DNA of 64,000 nucleotides, from NCBI RefSeq assembly GCF_002443255.2, contig NW_019211454.1, positions 11,926,248 through 11,990,247 on the forward strand, written 5' to 3'. The stretch's first letter is position 1. The number at the start of each line of letters is the position of its first letter. This DNA is from Varroa destructor. Its lineage: Eukaryota > Arthropoda > Arachnida > Mesostigmata > Varroidae. Positions 39,099 through 51,776 of this stretch are shown here, piece after piece. The notes below the pieces were generated by a model. The model ran no database searches. It worked only from the letters and a program-made list of their open reading frames with translations, and had not been told where the DNA came from. The position numbers and the translations under genes are program-made.

Positions 39099-39473
39099 CT
39101 ACGTAGGTGCCAACAGGAACCATTTACTAAACACACAAGGAGAAGCAACGTCTCTTGCGCTGCAAACATTGCTGCTTTTGCTGCCGTTGTTAATAGGGTA
39201 GGTTGTTGGGCCTTTTCGTGCAATTCCACATACTGCCACCGCTGCTGGCGTCACCACTAAACGCTTATGCTGATTCTCATAAGGAGTAACTGGTGTTTTA
39301 CCAAAAACGTCGCAGCAAACCAGCAGGCCCTTCCTTATTTTGAAGGCTAACGTTTTGTTTTGCTTCTGAGTTTGCTTAGCCTGTTGTGTATATTCTGCCT
39401 CTTTTATGCTTTTTCGCTGAAGCCAAGCGGCAATCTGCCGTGACTCATCGATGTGGCAGTATTGCAACTTTTT
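39099..39473 (-). CDS. Long open minus-strand frame, unknown, possibly chance
   Basis: About 124 codons lie between stops on the minus strand, without a good ATG start. The first third is polar and helical (DESRQIAAWLQRKSIKEAEY), and the rest is of mixed character. Several frames of this length are expected by chance in this window, and plus-strand frames overlap its edges. It is listed because it sits in the same island and strand as the candidate exons at 37.7-38.3 kb. No family recognised. Confidence 0.1.
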   Translation of the reverse strand, partial: KKLQYCHIDESRQIAAWLQRKSIKEAEYTQQAKQTQKQNKTLAFKIRKGLLVCCDVFGKTPVTPYENQHKRLVVTPAAVAVCGIARKGPTTYPINNGSKSSNVCSARDVASPCVFSKWFLLAPT

Positions 39474-39670
39474 CTACTTGCCGGTAGTTTTTGCTATCAA
39501 GTCAAGTCCTATTAACATCCCTCCGTTTTTGAGGGACATGAAAAGGCTGGCGCGTAACGACAATTTACGCAATGATGTTACGCACGCGCACGGCGTGAAC
39601 CGACCGTTTTTGTACAAAGTTGTGCTGCAGCGCGTATGCCGAAACGAAACGAGTTCGTGGCTAAAGTAAT

Positions 39671-42600
39671 TTTCTTATTAAGGAAATTCGCATGTAGACT
39701 TGCAGAAATGTTCTTTGTTTTTATATTCCTTAATATTCGTATGACTAAATACAATAGTTGCGGTACAGAAAATAAGTAGTCTGTGAATTTGACGCGTTTA
39801 CAAGCAGCATTTAACAATATATAGTTTTAATTAGTATTTTGATAAAGTTCGATGGAACGTAGGCACATTTGTATGTAGTCGATCCTCAACTCCAGTTCTC
39901 GCCGGCATACGAGTATTGCATATATATAATTCACGTATGATAGCCGTCATTAGGAGTCCTATTCCGTGGAACACGTGCATACATCCAAATAAATTAAAAA
40001 CCGCACGACTTCATAATACGATGAAAAACAAAATTAATTTTCGATCACTTTAACATATTCATTTAAGCGTGAGATGTTATTATTATTTCACAGAAGTACA
40101 CACGTTCGACTTCTGATTATAGGTAAATCCGGTAGTTTGTCAAGCGTTGAGGAAAATCTAATGGCCCGAAACAAAATATATAAGTGCGTATGTTTCAAGA
40201 CGTATTAAACGAGTATTCAGCATTGATCATGACTGTAGTTAAAAACAAATAATTCAGTTATTTTTATCCTCGATAGAGGAGATGGTTTCATAAATCGTTT
40301 GCTCATTGAAATACTAGTTTACACTTTTTATAATAGATGCCATTTCGGTATAGGTCCTCGGTATTGCGCTTGATCTCGATCTTCGATCGAATCAGATCGA
40401 AATGATTCTCTTTAAAAAGAAATTGCAGTCAGAAGCGGTATAGCACCTTTTTTATTCGATTATTACTATTTGTGGTTAAGGCTAGAGGGGAAACTGATGC
40501 GCCAGAACTTCAGTTGTGAAGGCTTGGTAGCACTGCCTTAAACCGTGCCGACTGAATAAAAGCATAAATGCTTAATATCTATTTTTCGATAGCCCTGCAT
40601 TTCATTGATAAGCAACGCTTTTACGTTAAGGTACTTAGGAGAGGCGTAGTTTAACCAATGAGATGAATAGGAATATGCTGTTGGAGGCGTTCATGGGTCC
40701 GCCCACAATCGCTATCAAAAAACGTCGTCTTCATTTGGAGCCTTTACTAATCCCCATAATTTATAGCGTACTTTTGCTGTAGTTAGCATGTTACTTTGAA
40801 GCTTCGTTCAATGCGGTTCCATATTGGAATCGAGCTTTTGCTGGATCAACTGTTTCCAGAGATATTTGCCTTAATATTTCACAAACAATAGCACTTAAAA
40901 GACGTCTAAATACACCACTGGATGCGCCCTGAAATCGACACTATGGTGTTTCGCACGCCTCTTTGTAAAGCTTTTCCGCCCCTTTAGGTAGGTGCAAAGT
41001 TCCAAGTGAGTACTTACTCATTATAAATTGTACTATTACACGCACCCTCTTTATATTTTATATATATATGGCTATAATCTGATATCACATTTCCGGTCTT
41101 TCCGGCTCTTTTCCGCGTTAATCAACTTGTATAAGCTTTTCTTCGTGAATAAACCTGTACCTAACTGCTTTATATCATATTTACTGCACTTTATAAATGA
41201 TGGCCGATTCATTGCGATCATTTAGCTCATATGCCCTTTCAGAGCTTAATGACTCTAAAGCATATTAAGCTTAGTTGACAAAATCGGTTCCATTTAACGT
41301 CGCCTTAATGTTGAGCAGAGAACCAGTGTTACATCATATAGTTACTATGCTTTGTTAAAAGATAAAAATCTGACGGGTTCATGAAGTGCCCGCTAATAAT
41401 AGTGGAGCTCCGCCGAAGTTTGCTCGCGACACAAATTTACTTTCCATATAAATGACGATTTTTAACAAAAGAGAATAGCAGCTGATTTGTGCATCACTTA
41501 TAGCTTTAATACCCTCTGATATTTCATGCCCGATTACTTCATTCTCCAGTGTACGACAGCCCGTTTGCTTACCAAAAGAGCGTAAATTGTACATCCCTGC
41601 AGCTAACTAGAATCATCATGTATGTGCAAGGTAGGCCGCATAGTGGATAGTCAGCAAAGCCTGATATCTCTAGCGACCTGCCCAACTAAAGTTCCTATTA
41701 CTGTAAAATAAGTGGTTGTTCGAATCGTCCGCAGCTTGGCCGAGTGCCTCCCTGATACTTTTAGCCCCGATAATTCCCGTAACAGTTACTTGCTTGCAGT
41801 CATCACAGGCAGAACGACGATCAGTGTGTGAGAGGAAACGCGAGCTTTTGAAATCAGCGAATCTTGGCTAAGTTAACAATGGTCAGCATGATAGCATATA
41901 TTGCAGAACTAGTCGGCTGGCACGTACAATAAACAGGCAACGAAAGATAATGGGACAGAAACTGTTTACGCCGTAACAGACGAACACAGACCGCGGCAGA
42001 ATAGGAGAACTTCTGGTATTCCTTCTCCTGCCGGAAATCGGGATCGGTTTCGAACACCGAAAAAAAAAACTGCTTTGTCTGCGGTTGTTGAATATAATTG
42101 AATCTTTTTTAGGATTTGTCTTTGGCTCATAGTAGTTAGTGGCTAGAGAGTGTCTCCCTTATCGACGCTGATGTTTAAGGAAGTGGCGAAGACAGCTGGT
42201 GGACAGCAGAGTAACAACGGCGGCAGTACTACCAGTGAACGAAAGTATCTGCTAGTCTCACTATTGAGCTCAGTTTTAGGCCTACATGTTTCCTTGATCT
42301 ATATATAGACTTTAAAAATCATCATAATGGAGACAACTTTTCGTTGTAAGGTCCCAACAAACCTTGACAACGTATACGAAAATGCAACAGACGAATGACA
42401 CGTAATGACTACACAGTGTTGATCAGCCTTAATGTACAAGCGCTACACTGTTACACGGTGTAACAAATCTCGATTGAAAAAATGGGGTACTATCTTGTTA
42501 TTATTTTTTTCTCACATATTTTGTCAGCCATATTCATTGTAAAATTTCCTATATACTAAATACTAAAAAAATATGGGATGCGTACGCCAGTTTGTCCCTA

Positions 42601-45600
42601 TGGTCTATGAAAATTCTTGCCTAAGACAAGCTAGTCAGCCGTATTAAATCGAGTAGACGAATCTATTTTTAGGAAACGGTAGAAAAACAGGAATTATTTT
42701 ATTTTTCAGGTCAGACCATTGTTTTGGTTTGTTTGTCCTTATTCCACAGCTACTACTAGCAACCAGTGTGCCTGTTATATCGCACTGCAAAGTTTGCAAA
42801 CAAATGAACGCGCAAATACATTGAATACAACCTTCTGCCTGAAGCAAAAGGATTGGCGATCAATTTGGCCCTACGTCGCGATTACACAAAAGAATACCAT
42901 ACTTGCACTTAAACGTCAGATAGAGGATACGTCGCTTGCATTAGCACGCAGCTTAAAAAACGACTGGATTATCTATGGAACAGTCAGTTCCGAACATTGA
43001 TCCTGTTTTAGCGACTATCGCTATCACTCTACACACTATCGAGGAAAGAGCTCGTTCCGGCATAACCTGTTTATTCAAATAGTCCGTTATTACAGTAAAA
43101 TATAGAAACAACAATAGAGGCTTATCGGACAGCAGACATTAGGATGCAGGGGCAGATCGGTGTTGGCGCCGAAATACAAACGAAGAGAAGCCGACCTCGA
43201 GGGCAGCAAACTGCCCGTTCTAGCACAACGAAAGTCGCATCATCGTGTCTTTCGTTTAGCTCTGTGTAGTAGCGCGTCGTGGCAATCATCCTCTTCGCAA
43301 AGTTATAGCCCTGAGAGCCCATGTAGCGAAATTGGGGTTAAGAGATGGGCAAGAGAAACGTTCACCGAGCCACGAGCCAAATCAAAGGTAGCTCCACCAA
43401 AACGTCAGCCGATAGAGGAGAAGAATTATTAGCAGCGTGTCTCGTTGCTCTCCCTAGACTTCGTACAATCAACAAAGCTGCTGCAAATCTATCTAACAGC
43501 TTGATGTCTTGCCCACAATTCTCTTATCAAGCTTATATATGTAATGCATCCATCAATCGAATGAGGATTTCAGTAGACGTTGTATCAGTAACGAATGTAC
43601 AGGTTGAACGCTCGAGACGTGGGTGGTTCCGTTTGATGAACGAGTCAATTTTCGACATAAAATAACTTTGTAGAAGAGCATTAAGTTTACAACGAGTGTA
43701 AACACGATTATGCAGTAGTAATCCTACGTAGATATGAACTTACCTAATGTCTGTACATTTTGGAGTTACATTACGCAACGGAGTGCGCGTACGCCTGATG
43801 AAAAGATGTCTTCTATTTTATCTGTGAGATATTATATTTACAGTCACTATTCAAATGTCAAGCTGGCGCTGAAAAAATGGCACGACTGCAGAATTTATAA
43901 GATTATATATATATATAACGATACTCCTAGGAGCCTATTTTTAACTAGGTGTTTGAAATCGTTAATAATGTCGGCATTTTTTCCGCCAAGTATTCAGTTG
44001 AAACTATATGATGAAACCGTCGATTTTCCTTCGACTCTTGACAGCCCAAGGGAACACCCACTTGTGAGGTAGTGATCGTCTTAATATATATATATATATA
44101 TATAACTGCGTACGCCTGACAATGTTTCTATATACTCAACACAGTTTTTCAAATTCAGAAACATTCTTCGTCGCTATTACCCAAAGGCTGATTATCTATG
44201 TTCGTATATAATCGTTAACTTGAGACTTACCTAGCTGTTGAAAGCATGCACGTCATGATAAGAACTAGGTTATTGTAAAACGAAATCTGCTCTGATAGAG
44301 AGTCCATGGCTTGACCGACTGATATTTTGATGAGATAGGCTATCCAATATGGTTAATCCGGCCGAATCTGTAATCGTTCGAGACCTAGTTGCAGCTAAGC
44401 CATCACTCTGAAGCTCTAATTAGAATTCCAGTTTGGAACCTCTTTATTAATGCCATCGAAGTAATTGAAACCTAAATAGGTGCGTTTAGCTGTGGTTTCC
44501 TTGATATCTGTGTATAAGGTCGAGCTGAGGATGAAATGGAAGTGGAAATGCCATCTGATTGTAATCGGGCCAGGCGTGTTCCATTTGCCGGGCAATTCTC
44601 TCTCAGTTTTCTTTCTCTGAAAATTAGAAAGGTAAAGAGAGGGAGCGGGAGAGAGAGGGGGACGATTGAAGGATTGGAAAGTTGCACTAATGGTTAATTA
44701 AGTACATATATATATACTCTGCGACCACGATGAACCCAATATGTTCATTTTATTTACTTGGACTAAATCATCTATTGACTTCTAATTAAAATAATACCCA
44801 CCGCACATCTTCAATCGAGTTCCTATCTTTTAGGTCTGTAGCTGAACTAGTTATAAAAAAAAAAGACGCTTTTTTTTTATAATATTCCAGAGAGATTTTT
44901 TGATGAATACAGTGAATTCCAAACATGCATAGCATATCAAACCCTTCTGAGCCTCCGTAGGACCCTATCCTATAATAATGGGCACACAGAAGCTATTGAA
45001 AAGAATCGATTTCAATACAAACGCTACGACACTGAGACGTATCACACATTATATCACACGACATCATTGCCCGCATAGAGACAACGTGATTTTTTTACAT
45101 TGCTATATATAACTATACATACCTATCTGAGTTCTTCATTCCTGACTACTGTTTTTTTGTAAGCAAAAATCGTCAAAAGTTGTTTTCACCGATTAGTCTG
45201 AACGCTGCAAATCAAGACGAAATTTAATTCTATACTGTATGTGCCTAGACGTGGCTGATCAGTTGTTGATCCTGTCACTATATACGCTACGCAGATAGCT
45301 ACCTACCTGTATTTGGTCTGTTCTGCACTTGCATCTATTTTATTCATCGCTCGATGTGGCCCCCTGCAGTTAGAAATTTAATATAGGTAGGTATATTTTA
45401 TCTGTCCAAATTGTAAGTTCCTCCAAATACAAGTGAAGACTTTCCTTAGGATGTTAGATCAACTTCTCCAACGGACACGAACAGGCGTTTGGCGCACCAT
45501 CGTTTGAATTGACCTACCTCATTTGGCAAAGATAGAGAAGAGGCTGGTATGATAGTATAATATTATTAACATCCAATTCTATAAATACCTAGAGTTCGAA

Positions 45601-48600
45601 AGTGTGTCACGCTTATTCACGTAGTATATTGAAAAGTAAATAAAAGGAAATACCTTTAAATAACTTATTATTACTAAGCTAAGCTGAAATCTGGGAAATT
45701 TAAATCAAATTTAAGGTCTTCAAGGTTAAAAATCTTAATATGAGGTCCTATTTAATAATAGTAAAAATGATTTCAAAGTTCACCACAGTTTTGATTCGAA
45801 CCGTATATTGTAAGTATTCACTAGTGCTGCATTCATAAGAATTTTTTTTTGGAATGGAACATTTTATCTGTGTTTTTATTAAATACCCTATATGTAAAAA
45901 AAGAAACACGTCGTACCAAGGGTACACGAAAATGGATATAAGGAAATACGAAACCCATTTAAAAATATTAGATATACCGCATTCCTAAAAAATTCTCTCT
46001 ATTATCCGACTTAGTGTATATCTTAGCAATCGTTAAAGATGTGGCATGTCCTATTCACCATTCAAAAAGCTGTGCAGTCTCTAGGCCTTCATTCAGCCAA
46101 GCGGCAATTCAAAAAGATGAATCCTTTCTGTCTACTTCCTTCCAGAGCGCTTCAAAGGACATTAACTTGAGCGGGTTTTCTGTGGGGCGACCGCGTAAGA
46201 GATGATCAAGGCTCTGCATGATAAACTTTACTATCAAATTATACCTGTCGACATCTGGTATCGTTAAAAATTCACTTCATCGAGAATCGCGTTTGTTTCT
46301 TCACTTGAAAAGAGGGAGGGGAACAAACCCATATGTTCTAAACTTGGGATTGTGTGATATTTGTAGTACTCAAGTCTGTAATGGTGTCTTTTTTTAAAAG
46401 GCGGCGCACGCCTATTCCGAACTTAATCACGTGTAAGGTTCTTTGTATGAAAACTAATTATCTCTCATCTTGAATTGGGTTCAGCTCATTAGCAGATTTT
46501 ACGTGTAGCTAGTTATTATCTGATTTCATCAAATCCGATCTGTAGCTAGAAAACGAATGCGAAATATACATATGCGATTGTCACACTAGAAAGTAGCTTT
46601 TTTTTTTTATTTTCCCATTAATCAAACTGTAGATATTCACGAAGGCAATAGCATTAAAACCATGATACTGAGTATCGAGCGAACGTGACCATTAGGCTAT
46701 TACTACATTGCCTTTCTGCCATTATTTCCTTTGACTTCAAGCTTCTGGGATGATTTTGGTATCATCGCAACGTGGTGTTGATACCCGCTTTGCTGCTCGT
46801 CTTCTAGAGCCTATCGCTTCTTCTCGTAGAAAACGAAAATGTCACTGTACGCTTTAGAAGCAAAGTCTTTCGTAGCTTTTTCATGGCCTTAGTTGCGGTG
46901 TCCTTTTTGTGGACGAAATCGCAAAAAGTTTTGCCACTGCTCCCGGCTTTCGTCACTTGCCGAGAGAAATCCTCTGTACATAGGATTTGGAACGTAGGAC
47001 TCTGGTTCCGGAACCAGACTCGTTGCCGGAGGTTGCTTCCTGTAACTCCTGTCTTCGCCCGTCATCCATTTTCGACCGACTTATTTAAACAACTCAAACT
47101 TTTTTGTTATATATCATCAACAGTTCCTCTTCTATGGAGGACAGCGTAGCCGAGAGATTGGTCCGGATCACGCCTAATCGAACAAAAGCGAATCTCAGGA
47201 GAAGCTGCACTGCAACTATGACCGAACAAAAACGGGCCGTTCACACGCTGAGCTAAACGTCTGTACTCGTTTATTCTATCTTATAACGTGGACAGTAAGT
47301 GGTGCTACGACAACTATATGAAGGTCGAGCTAAAAAGATTCGAGATCAGCACCCATCGAATCCACGCGGAACCTTAGGCAAGGCGTCGCGTATGTCAACA
47401 TATCAGTAAGAAATTTACATCTAGCTATACTTCAAGTGGAATACGTGAATTTGTCTTTCTTTCTGACAGAGTCTTGGTACTATTAAACATACATGGATAA
47501 CTAGTTGATTCTGCACCCTAGAAGCACACTTATTACACTATAATTGCTGTCTGATACTTTTCGCCCAGCAACTCAACCTGAGGAGCATTGTGCTAATAAT
47601 GTCATCAAAAGCTATCCTGTACCTAGGCTTAAGTATACATTCATTAAACGTTACGTATATGTTCGACATCAGTAGATTAGCAAGACTGACAACTATAAAG
47701 CCTCCAACTTTAGAGCGGTAATCAACACAGTTCATACACACTAAACTTAGTTTCAGTCATACATACGTTTTCACATTGTCTTGGGTAACTTAGACACAAT
47801 CCTGTGCAAAAAAGATGTACGAAACGAAGTCCCTGTCAGGGACAAAATCGAATTTATAAGGCTCTATTGCCTCGCAAAAAAAGACGATCGAAGATAGGCG
47901 ATGTCGATTTTGATCCAGACGGCTATACACACACATAATATATACAAACTGTTAGAGCATCATATATATTGATAATCTATCTTTCGGGGCCAATTCGGTG
48001 GCGTCGTTACTGCGACTCCGGTGCAGTCGATGTCCGCACCATCCAATGAAGGTCGGTGTTTGGTTGATCTCACTTTGAAATGAAATGTGGTTTGCCTGAT
48101 GGACTGAGAGGATTGTATATGAAATTACCCAATTACTGACAACGGTCTTCATCGTGGCACCCATCATTGGTCAATCACGATGGTGGGAACAGTATATGAG
48201 CAAGCGGCGAAAAAGATAAGCACCCCACCGGCAGAATGATGCTACATATCAGGCTTAATAACATGCTAGAAGAGGGGAAAGATCGCAATGAGTCTCGCCA
48301 AAGGAGCTGTTCGAAGGCCGAACAACCTACAGGACAAAGATGAATAAATCGATTGAGAACTGAAGTAGGAAACTGGAGAAAGAGCTTCAGAGTCAAAGTC
48401 GAATGCGATCATACAAATACTTTGAAAATGGGTAGCTATTGACATCGTTGTAAATTGTTTATTTACATTGGTCAGTTGAGAGGGAAACAAATTCAGATTT
48501 TGGAATTAGACAATTAAAACTTAGATAAAAGGACGCCGATTCCGAAGCAAGACAACAAAGATCGGATAATAGTGAATTATTTGCAAATACAATTGCGAAG

Positions 48601-49574
48601 GCCAATGGTGCCGGCTGAAAAAAATTTGGTTTTGGTTCGATGGCAACATTTAGACCACCGTTACGCTCTCTGCGAAACAACAACTTAGTATCGGCACGGA
48701 TATAGAGAAAGTTCGTATTAGCAATGACAATGTTTTAGTGATTTTCTTCAATGTAAAAATCGTTTATGTCGACTCTAATAATTTCCCTGTCAAGTGAAAT
48801 TGCTGGAAATAGGAACTACTTCTACAAGCTTGCCAGGCCCGATCTATTTCAAGCGCAAAGTACTACTGTTTCAGAACTACGAGGGGCGCTGAAAATGTAA
48901 TTTACACAGTCAGAACTTCTCATCTGGCTATTGAAGGAAATAGGGCAGTGTTATTGGCTTTCAGCATTAAATAGGTAGCCATAAGATATGAAATGCGCAT
49001 GAAACTTAATGGCGCGTTAATAAAGGAGGTCAACTCTATCAGGTTCTTCAGAGCGCATCGCTAAAAAGGCACGACTTACACCAAAAGAGCAGGAGTCTTA
49101 AAGGGATGTGCAATAAAGGTAGTGAACATTTCCCTTGGACCTAGGTCGAGTGAAATGGAAAACCACGCCGACTGGTGCAATCAAAGCATCGAAAGCATAA
49201 TTTTGTACTCAACTAGAATACGCCCCTCTTCTCATGAGTAATTTATAAAATAAAAGCTCAGAAGAAAACGAACGCGCCCAAGCTGTACTTAATGATACTT
49301 AAGCTATGCCAACTCGGGGCCGATTGTCCTTATGGTGCCCGATACTGAAACTCGCAATGGACCTAGCACTCTTCTTAAAGTCGTTCAATATATTCAGAAC
49401 CCGTTTTCGCCTGTTAGATGTACTCTATCAACGATGGCAAAGTTCGGGGTCCAGAAAAACGTGTTGTCCTCTTGACGGGCCTAGAATAAGTACTGATTTT
49501 AGGCAGCATTCCAGATTTGCCAGTAAAAAAGGAATTACGATGTCTGGAAGATTAACGTAACTGCGGACGTTTAT
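39671..49574. other. Non-coding DNA, no gene seen
   Basis: Several frames of 90-112 codons (43,160-43,432; 43,345-43,665; 43,734-44,072) overlap or follow each other, but none shows a domain. A G+C-richer patch at 46,790-47,250 has short charged peptides on both strands. No RNA gene seen. Confidence 0.5.
44083..44104. repeat. (AT)n microsatellite
   Basis: Alternating AT tract of about 22 bases. Confidence 0.95.
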
Positions 49575-49805
49575 ATGTACTCACTGGTCATAGGGTCTAT
49601 AAGTGTCACTTTCACCGATGGCTTCCATGACCGAAGTGAAGGCGTAATCAGCATACTAGTCTTAGGCTCATTAGAGGAACCTAATATTTTTATAAGAAAC
49701 TGCATGGTCTCAACAGCAATAGAGCTTCTTGTAATCGAGGATCAGGGAACCGACTCCAGGATCGTTTTGGAGGCGCAGTCAATACTTCGCGTGACAATAT
49801 CTTAA
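49575..49805 (+). CDS. Unrecognised exon-like ORF, hydrophobic/acidic mix
   Basis: An ATG-initiated frame of 76 codons that reads like a folded beta-rich protein segment, for example SLVIGSISVTFTDG, ISILVLGSLEEPNIFIRN and SRIVLEAQSILRVTI. The next frame, at 49,839-50,036, is in the same phase, and three stop codons lie in the dozen codons between them. If the two belong together, the sequence is broken or an intron lies between. I cannot name a family. It lies about 700 bases from the cuticle exon but on the opposite strand, so it would be a separate gene. The length alone is not significant; the call rests on composition only. Confidence 0.15.
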   Translation: MYSLVIGSISVTFTDGFHDRSEGVISILVLGSLEEPNIFIRNCMVSTAIELLVIEDQGTDSRIVLEAQSILRVTIS

Positions 49806-49838
49806 AAATAAGCTCGTAAGGTTCAAAGTGTACTCTAA

Positions 49839-50036
49839 GTGTACCCTCAATCGATATCTTCTAATGTCGGTATCTGGGAAAGCGAGATAAGCGATATAAC
49901 TGCTCGACGAAGACTTCAACGATACCAGGATTTAACTCAAATCATGTCAACGACTTCTGGGGAAATAAAGCAATCTGCATGGGGAAAAAGTGCGAGAAAT
50001 GGATTGTACAAACGGAGCCTGCTTCTCCGGACTTGA
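49839..50036 (+). CDS. Unrecognised exon-like ORF, in phase with the preceding one
   Basis: The frame begins GTG and has no ATG start, so if real it would be an internal or terminal exon. It is polar and helical in character, with segments such as ESEISDITARRRLQRYQ and SGEIKQSAWGKSARNG, and ends in a TGA. It shares reading phase with 49,575-49,805. No known domain was recognised. It could be chance, or the tail of a decayed gene together with its neighbour. Confidence 0.12.
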   Translation: MYPQSISSNVGIWESEISDITARRRLQRYQDLTQIMSTTSGEIKQSAWGKSARNGLYKRSLLLRT

Positions 50037-50737
50037 GTGTTTTATAAGCACTAGAGGACTAGCTGTAAGTGATTACTGTCTACGATGTATCAAGGACCTT
50101 GACAAAAGCACGCTAACTTAAATCAGGAAACGTAAAGATTCATTTTTTAAAATCCGTACGAACCAAGATTATACAGTTCAGCCCATCAAAAGATGTAGGA
50201 AAAAGACAAAAAGGTGAAGAGGTATATAGGTAAAAATTTGTTTAATGGAAGCCAACATCGAAGAGTTCTAGGGATTTACATGAGATAATATCTTATTTTA
50301 TCAGCAATAAAGCTTTTGACAACTTCTACATATACATTTACATAGCTAGTGTAGAGTGTATAGTGAATCGTATTACAGTGACATGATATTTATTCAGGCA
50401 TTTTTTCTATAAGCTAATCTCTAGTTAAATAGCAAAAAATTAAGCTTTGATAATCTCTTCATTGGTCTCTTACAGTTCTGTACCGACACTACTTTATGCA
50501 AGGCTATATGGTGCTTAGTTTGAGCTTATTGAATGCTGCAGTTTCCGGTGTATATAAGTCGTTTTCCCAATGCAAGAAAGAACTTATTGATTTTAATTCA
50601 ATAGTGATATTTTCCGATCAATACTAGCTATCGAAATTAAATAGGAACTTGGTGTAATTGGATAATTGCTTAAGTAAATTTTATTAGGAACATGTAAAAT
50701 AATTTTGGGTTGTCTGTCATACAACCGACTGACTATT

Positions 50738-51010
50738 TCAAATACGTCGCCGAAAACCATATATACCATTTCCTACGCAATACATACCCGAAGCTAAAGG
50801 TATATCTAAATACGACGGTGATTGTACCTCGTCATTGTTCATAATCGGTGAAACTTTAAATCCAGCCCTCTTGCCAGTAATAGCCAATGGAACAGATGTT
50901 ACATCGGCAGAATCCTTTGATTCCTTACCAATTTCATTTGTCCGTGATTTTGCCTTGTATCTATTTTCGTCTGGGGTGTAACGCACCGTCCGAGTGTGCC
51001 CATCAGAGAA
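50738..51010 (-). CDS. Cuticle protein exon or pseudo-exon, Rebers-Riddiford chitin-binding type
   Basis: Members of this family bind chitin in the arthropod exoskeleton. The minus strand reads from a possible acceptor (TTCAG at 51,015-51,011) through FSDGHTRTVRYTPDEN, the second half of the Rebers-Riddiford consensus (G.Y.Y.D.DG..R.V.Y.ADE.GY). It continues with RYKAKSRTNEIG and then DSADVTSVPL, matching the TNEPGT...PADV segment known to me from tick, mite and spider cuticle proteins. The frame runs on for about 45 unfamiliar residues (ending YGFRRRI) to a TGA at 50,740-50,738. Four normally conserved positions differ: TPDE for TADE, ENRY for ENGY, NEIG for NEPG and SADV for PADV. The first half of the domain and a signal-peptide exon were not found within several hundred bases upstream. 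It is either a diverged terminal exon with a distant partner, or a pseudogene fragment that has kept its frame. The family call is fairly sure; activity is not. Confidence 0.6.
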   Translation of the reverse strand, partial: FSDGHTRTVRYTPDENRYKAKSRTNEIGKESKDSADVTSVPLAITGKRAGFKVSPIMNNDEVQSPSYLDIPLASGMYCVGNGIYGFRRRI

Positions 51011-51447
51011 CTGAACTTAACACTTTCAGGCTAATTTAAGCTACACAGGGCGCGTAGGTCATTTTGTAACGGGTTTTATTTGCTCATGTCGTCTTTCATT
51101 CAGCCTTATCCTTTCGATACTTCTTGGACAATCTGATTGAGCTTTGCTCTGAAATTTGCTTATCCGAATAAGTGAGCAGGCCAGAGATGGCGAGAATTTA
51201 TCGAATTATGGAATAAACGATTGGCTCTACTTTTTTACAGTCCTATATCACTTTAGCAAATAGGAATCTACGTGTATGGTCAACAGTTCCTTTGCTTCTA
51301 TCGCGGATTATGTCGTCCGACGAAACGTATTGTGAGTGAGTTCAAAGAGACAAGTTTAGAGAAGAGTTTAAGATAGCATTTCATTATACAAGGTTACATC
51401 TAGTATTACACGAGAAAGGCAGACTCTTCTGCCTATGCTTCTGTCTA

Positions 51448-51470
51448 TGCTTTTCTCACTGAGAAAAGCA
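51448..51470. repeat. Perfect hairpin, 11-bp arms, 1-base centre
   Basis: TGCTTTTCTCA at 51,448-51,458 pairs with TGAGAAAAGCA at 51,460-51,470. It overlaps the 3' end of the small minus-strand ORF at 51,456-51,776, including its TGA stop, and lies upstream of the cuticle exon. Confidence 0.95.
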
Positions 51471-51776
51471 CAGCAACCCATATAGTTTTCGCTCAGACGT
51501 ATCGATTTTACCACATTGTCTAAATGTAAGCTTTTTAATTGAGGCCGTACATTTTGTCCTGATCTCCCAAAGCCTAGCTGATTTCATAAAATTGTGGTAA
51601 TCTGTTGAAGTCTTGTACACTAGAGTTCTCTGCGTCATATTTGCGTAGAGCATGGGACACGACGTAAAGGAAGTCCAATGACATGGCTGAAACGGTACTG
51701 GTTTTTTTTTTTCTGAAATACTCGCAGCAACAACAGTAATAATAATAACAACAACACTAGTGTATTTATTTATCAT
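51456..51776 (-). CDS. Small ORF, possible secreted cysteine-containing protein
   Basis: This is an ATG-initiated 106-codon minus-strand frame about 450 bases upstream of the cuticle exon. It starts MINKYTSVVVIIITVVAAS, which reads as a short signal peptide, and the rest has five cysteines and one N-glycosylation-type site (NMT) with mixed composition. Caution: the hydrophobic run is encoded by an AAC/AAT microsatellite at 51,722-51,754, whose complement spells Val and Ile, so the apparent signal peptide may be an accident of the repeat. The length is within chance for this window. I do not recognise the protein, and it need not belong to the cuticle gene. An exon of an unrelated gene or a chance frame are both possible. 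Confidence 0.15.
   Translation of the reverse strand: MINKYTSVVVIIITVVAASISEKKKPVPFQPCHWTSFTSCPMLYANMTQRTLVYKTSTDYHNFMKSARLWEIRTKCTASIKKLTFRQCGKIDTSERKLYGLLCFSQ
51722..51754. repeat. (AAC/AAT)n mixed microsatellite
   Basis: CAACAACAGTAATAATAATA followed by ACAACAAC. Its complement encodes the Val/Ile run at the start of the ORF at 51,456-51,776. Confidence 0.9.

Noticed and set aside
43160..44072. Three successive plus-strand frames of 90-112 codons
   Set aside because: They overlap in different phases with no recognisable domain. This length is expected by chance in this window.
46790..47250. G+C-richer patch with charged peptides on the minus strand
   Set aside because: No frame longer than about 30 good codons, and no motif that identifies a transposon or gene.
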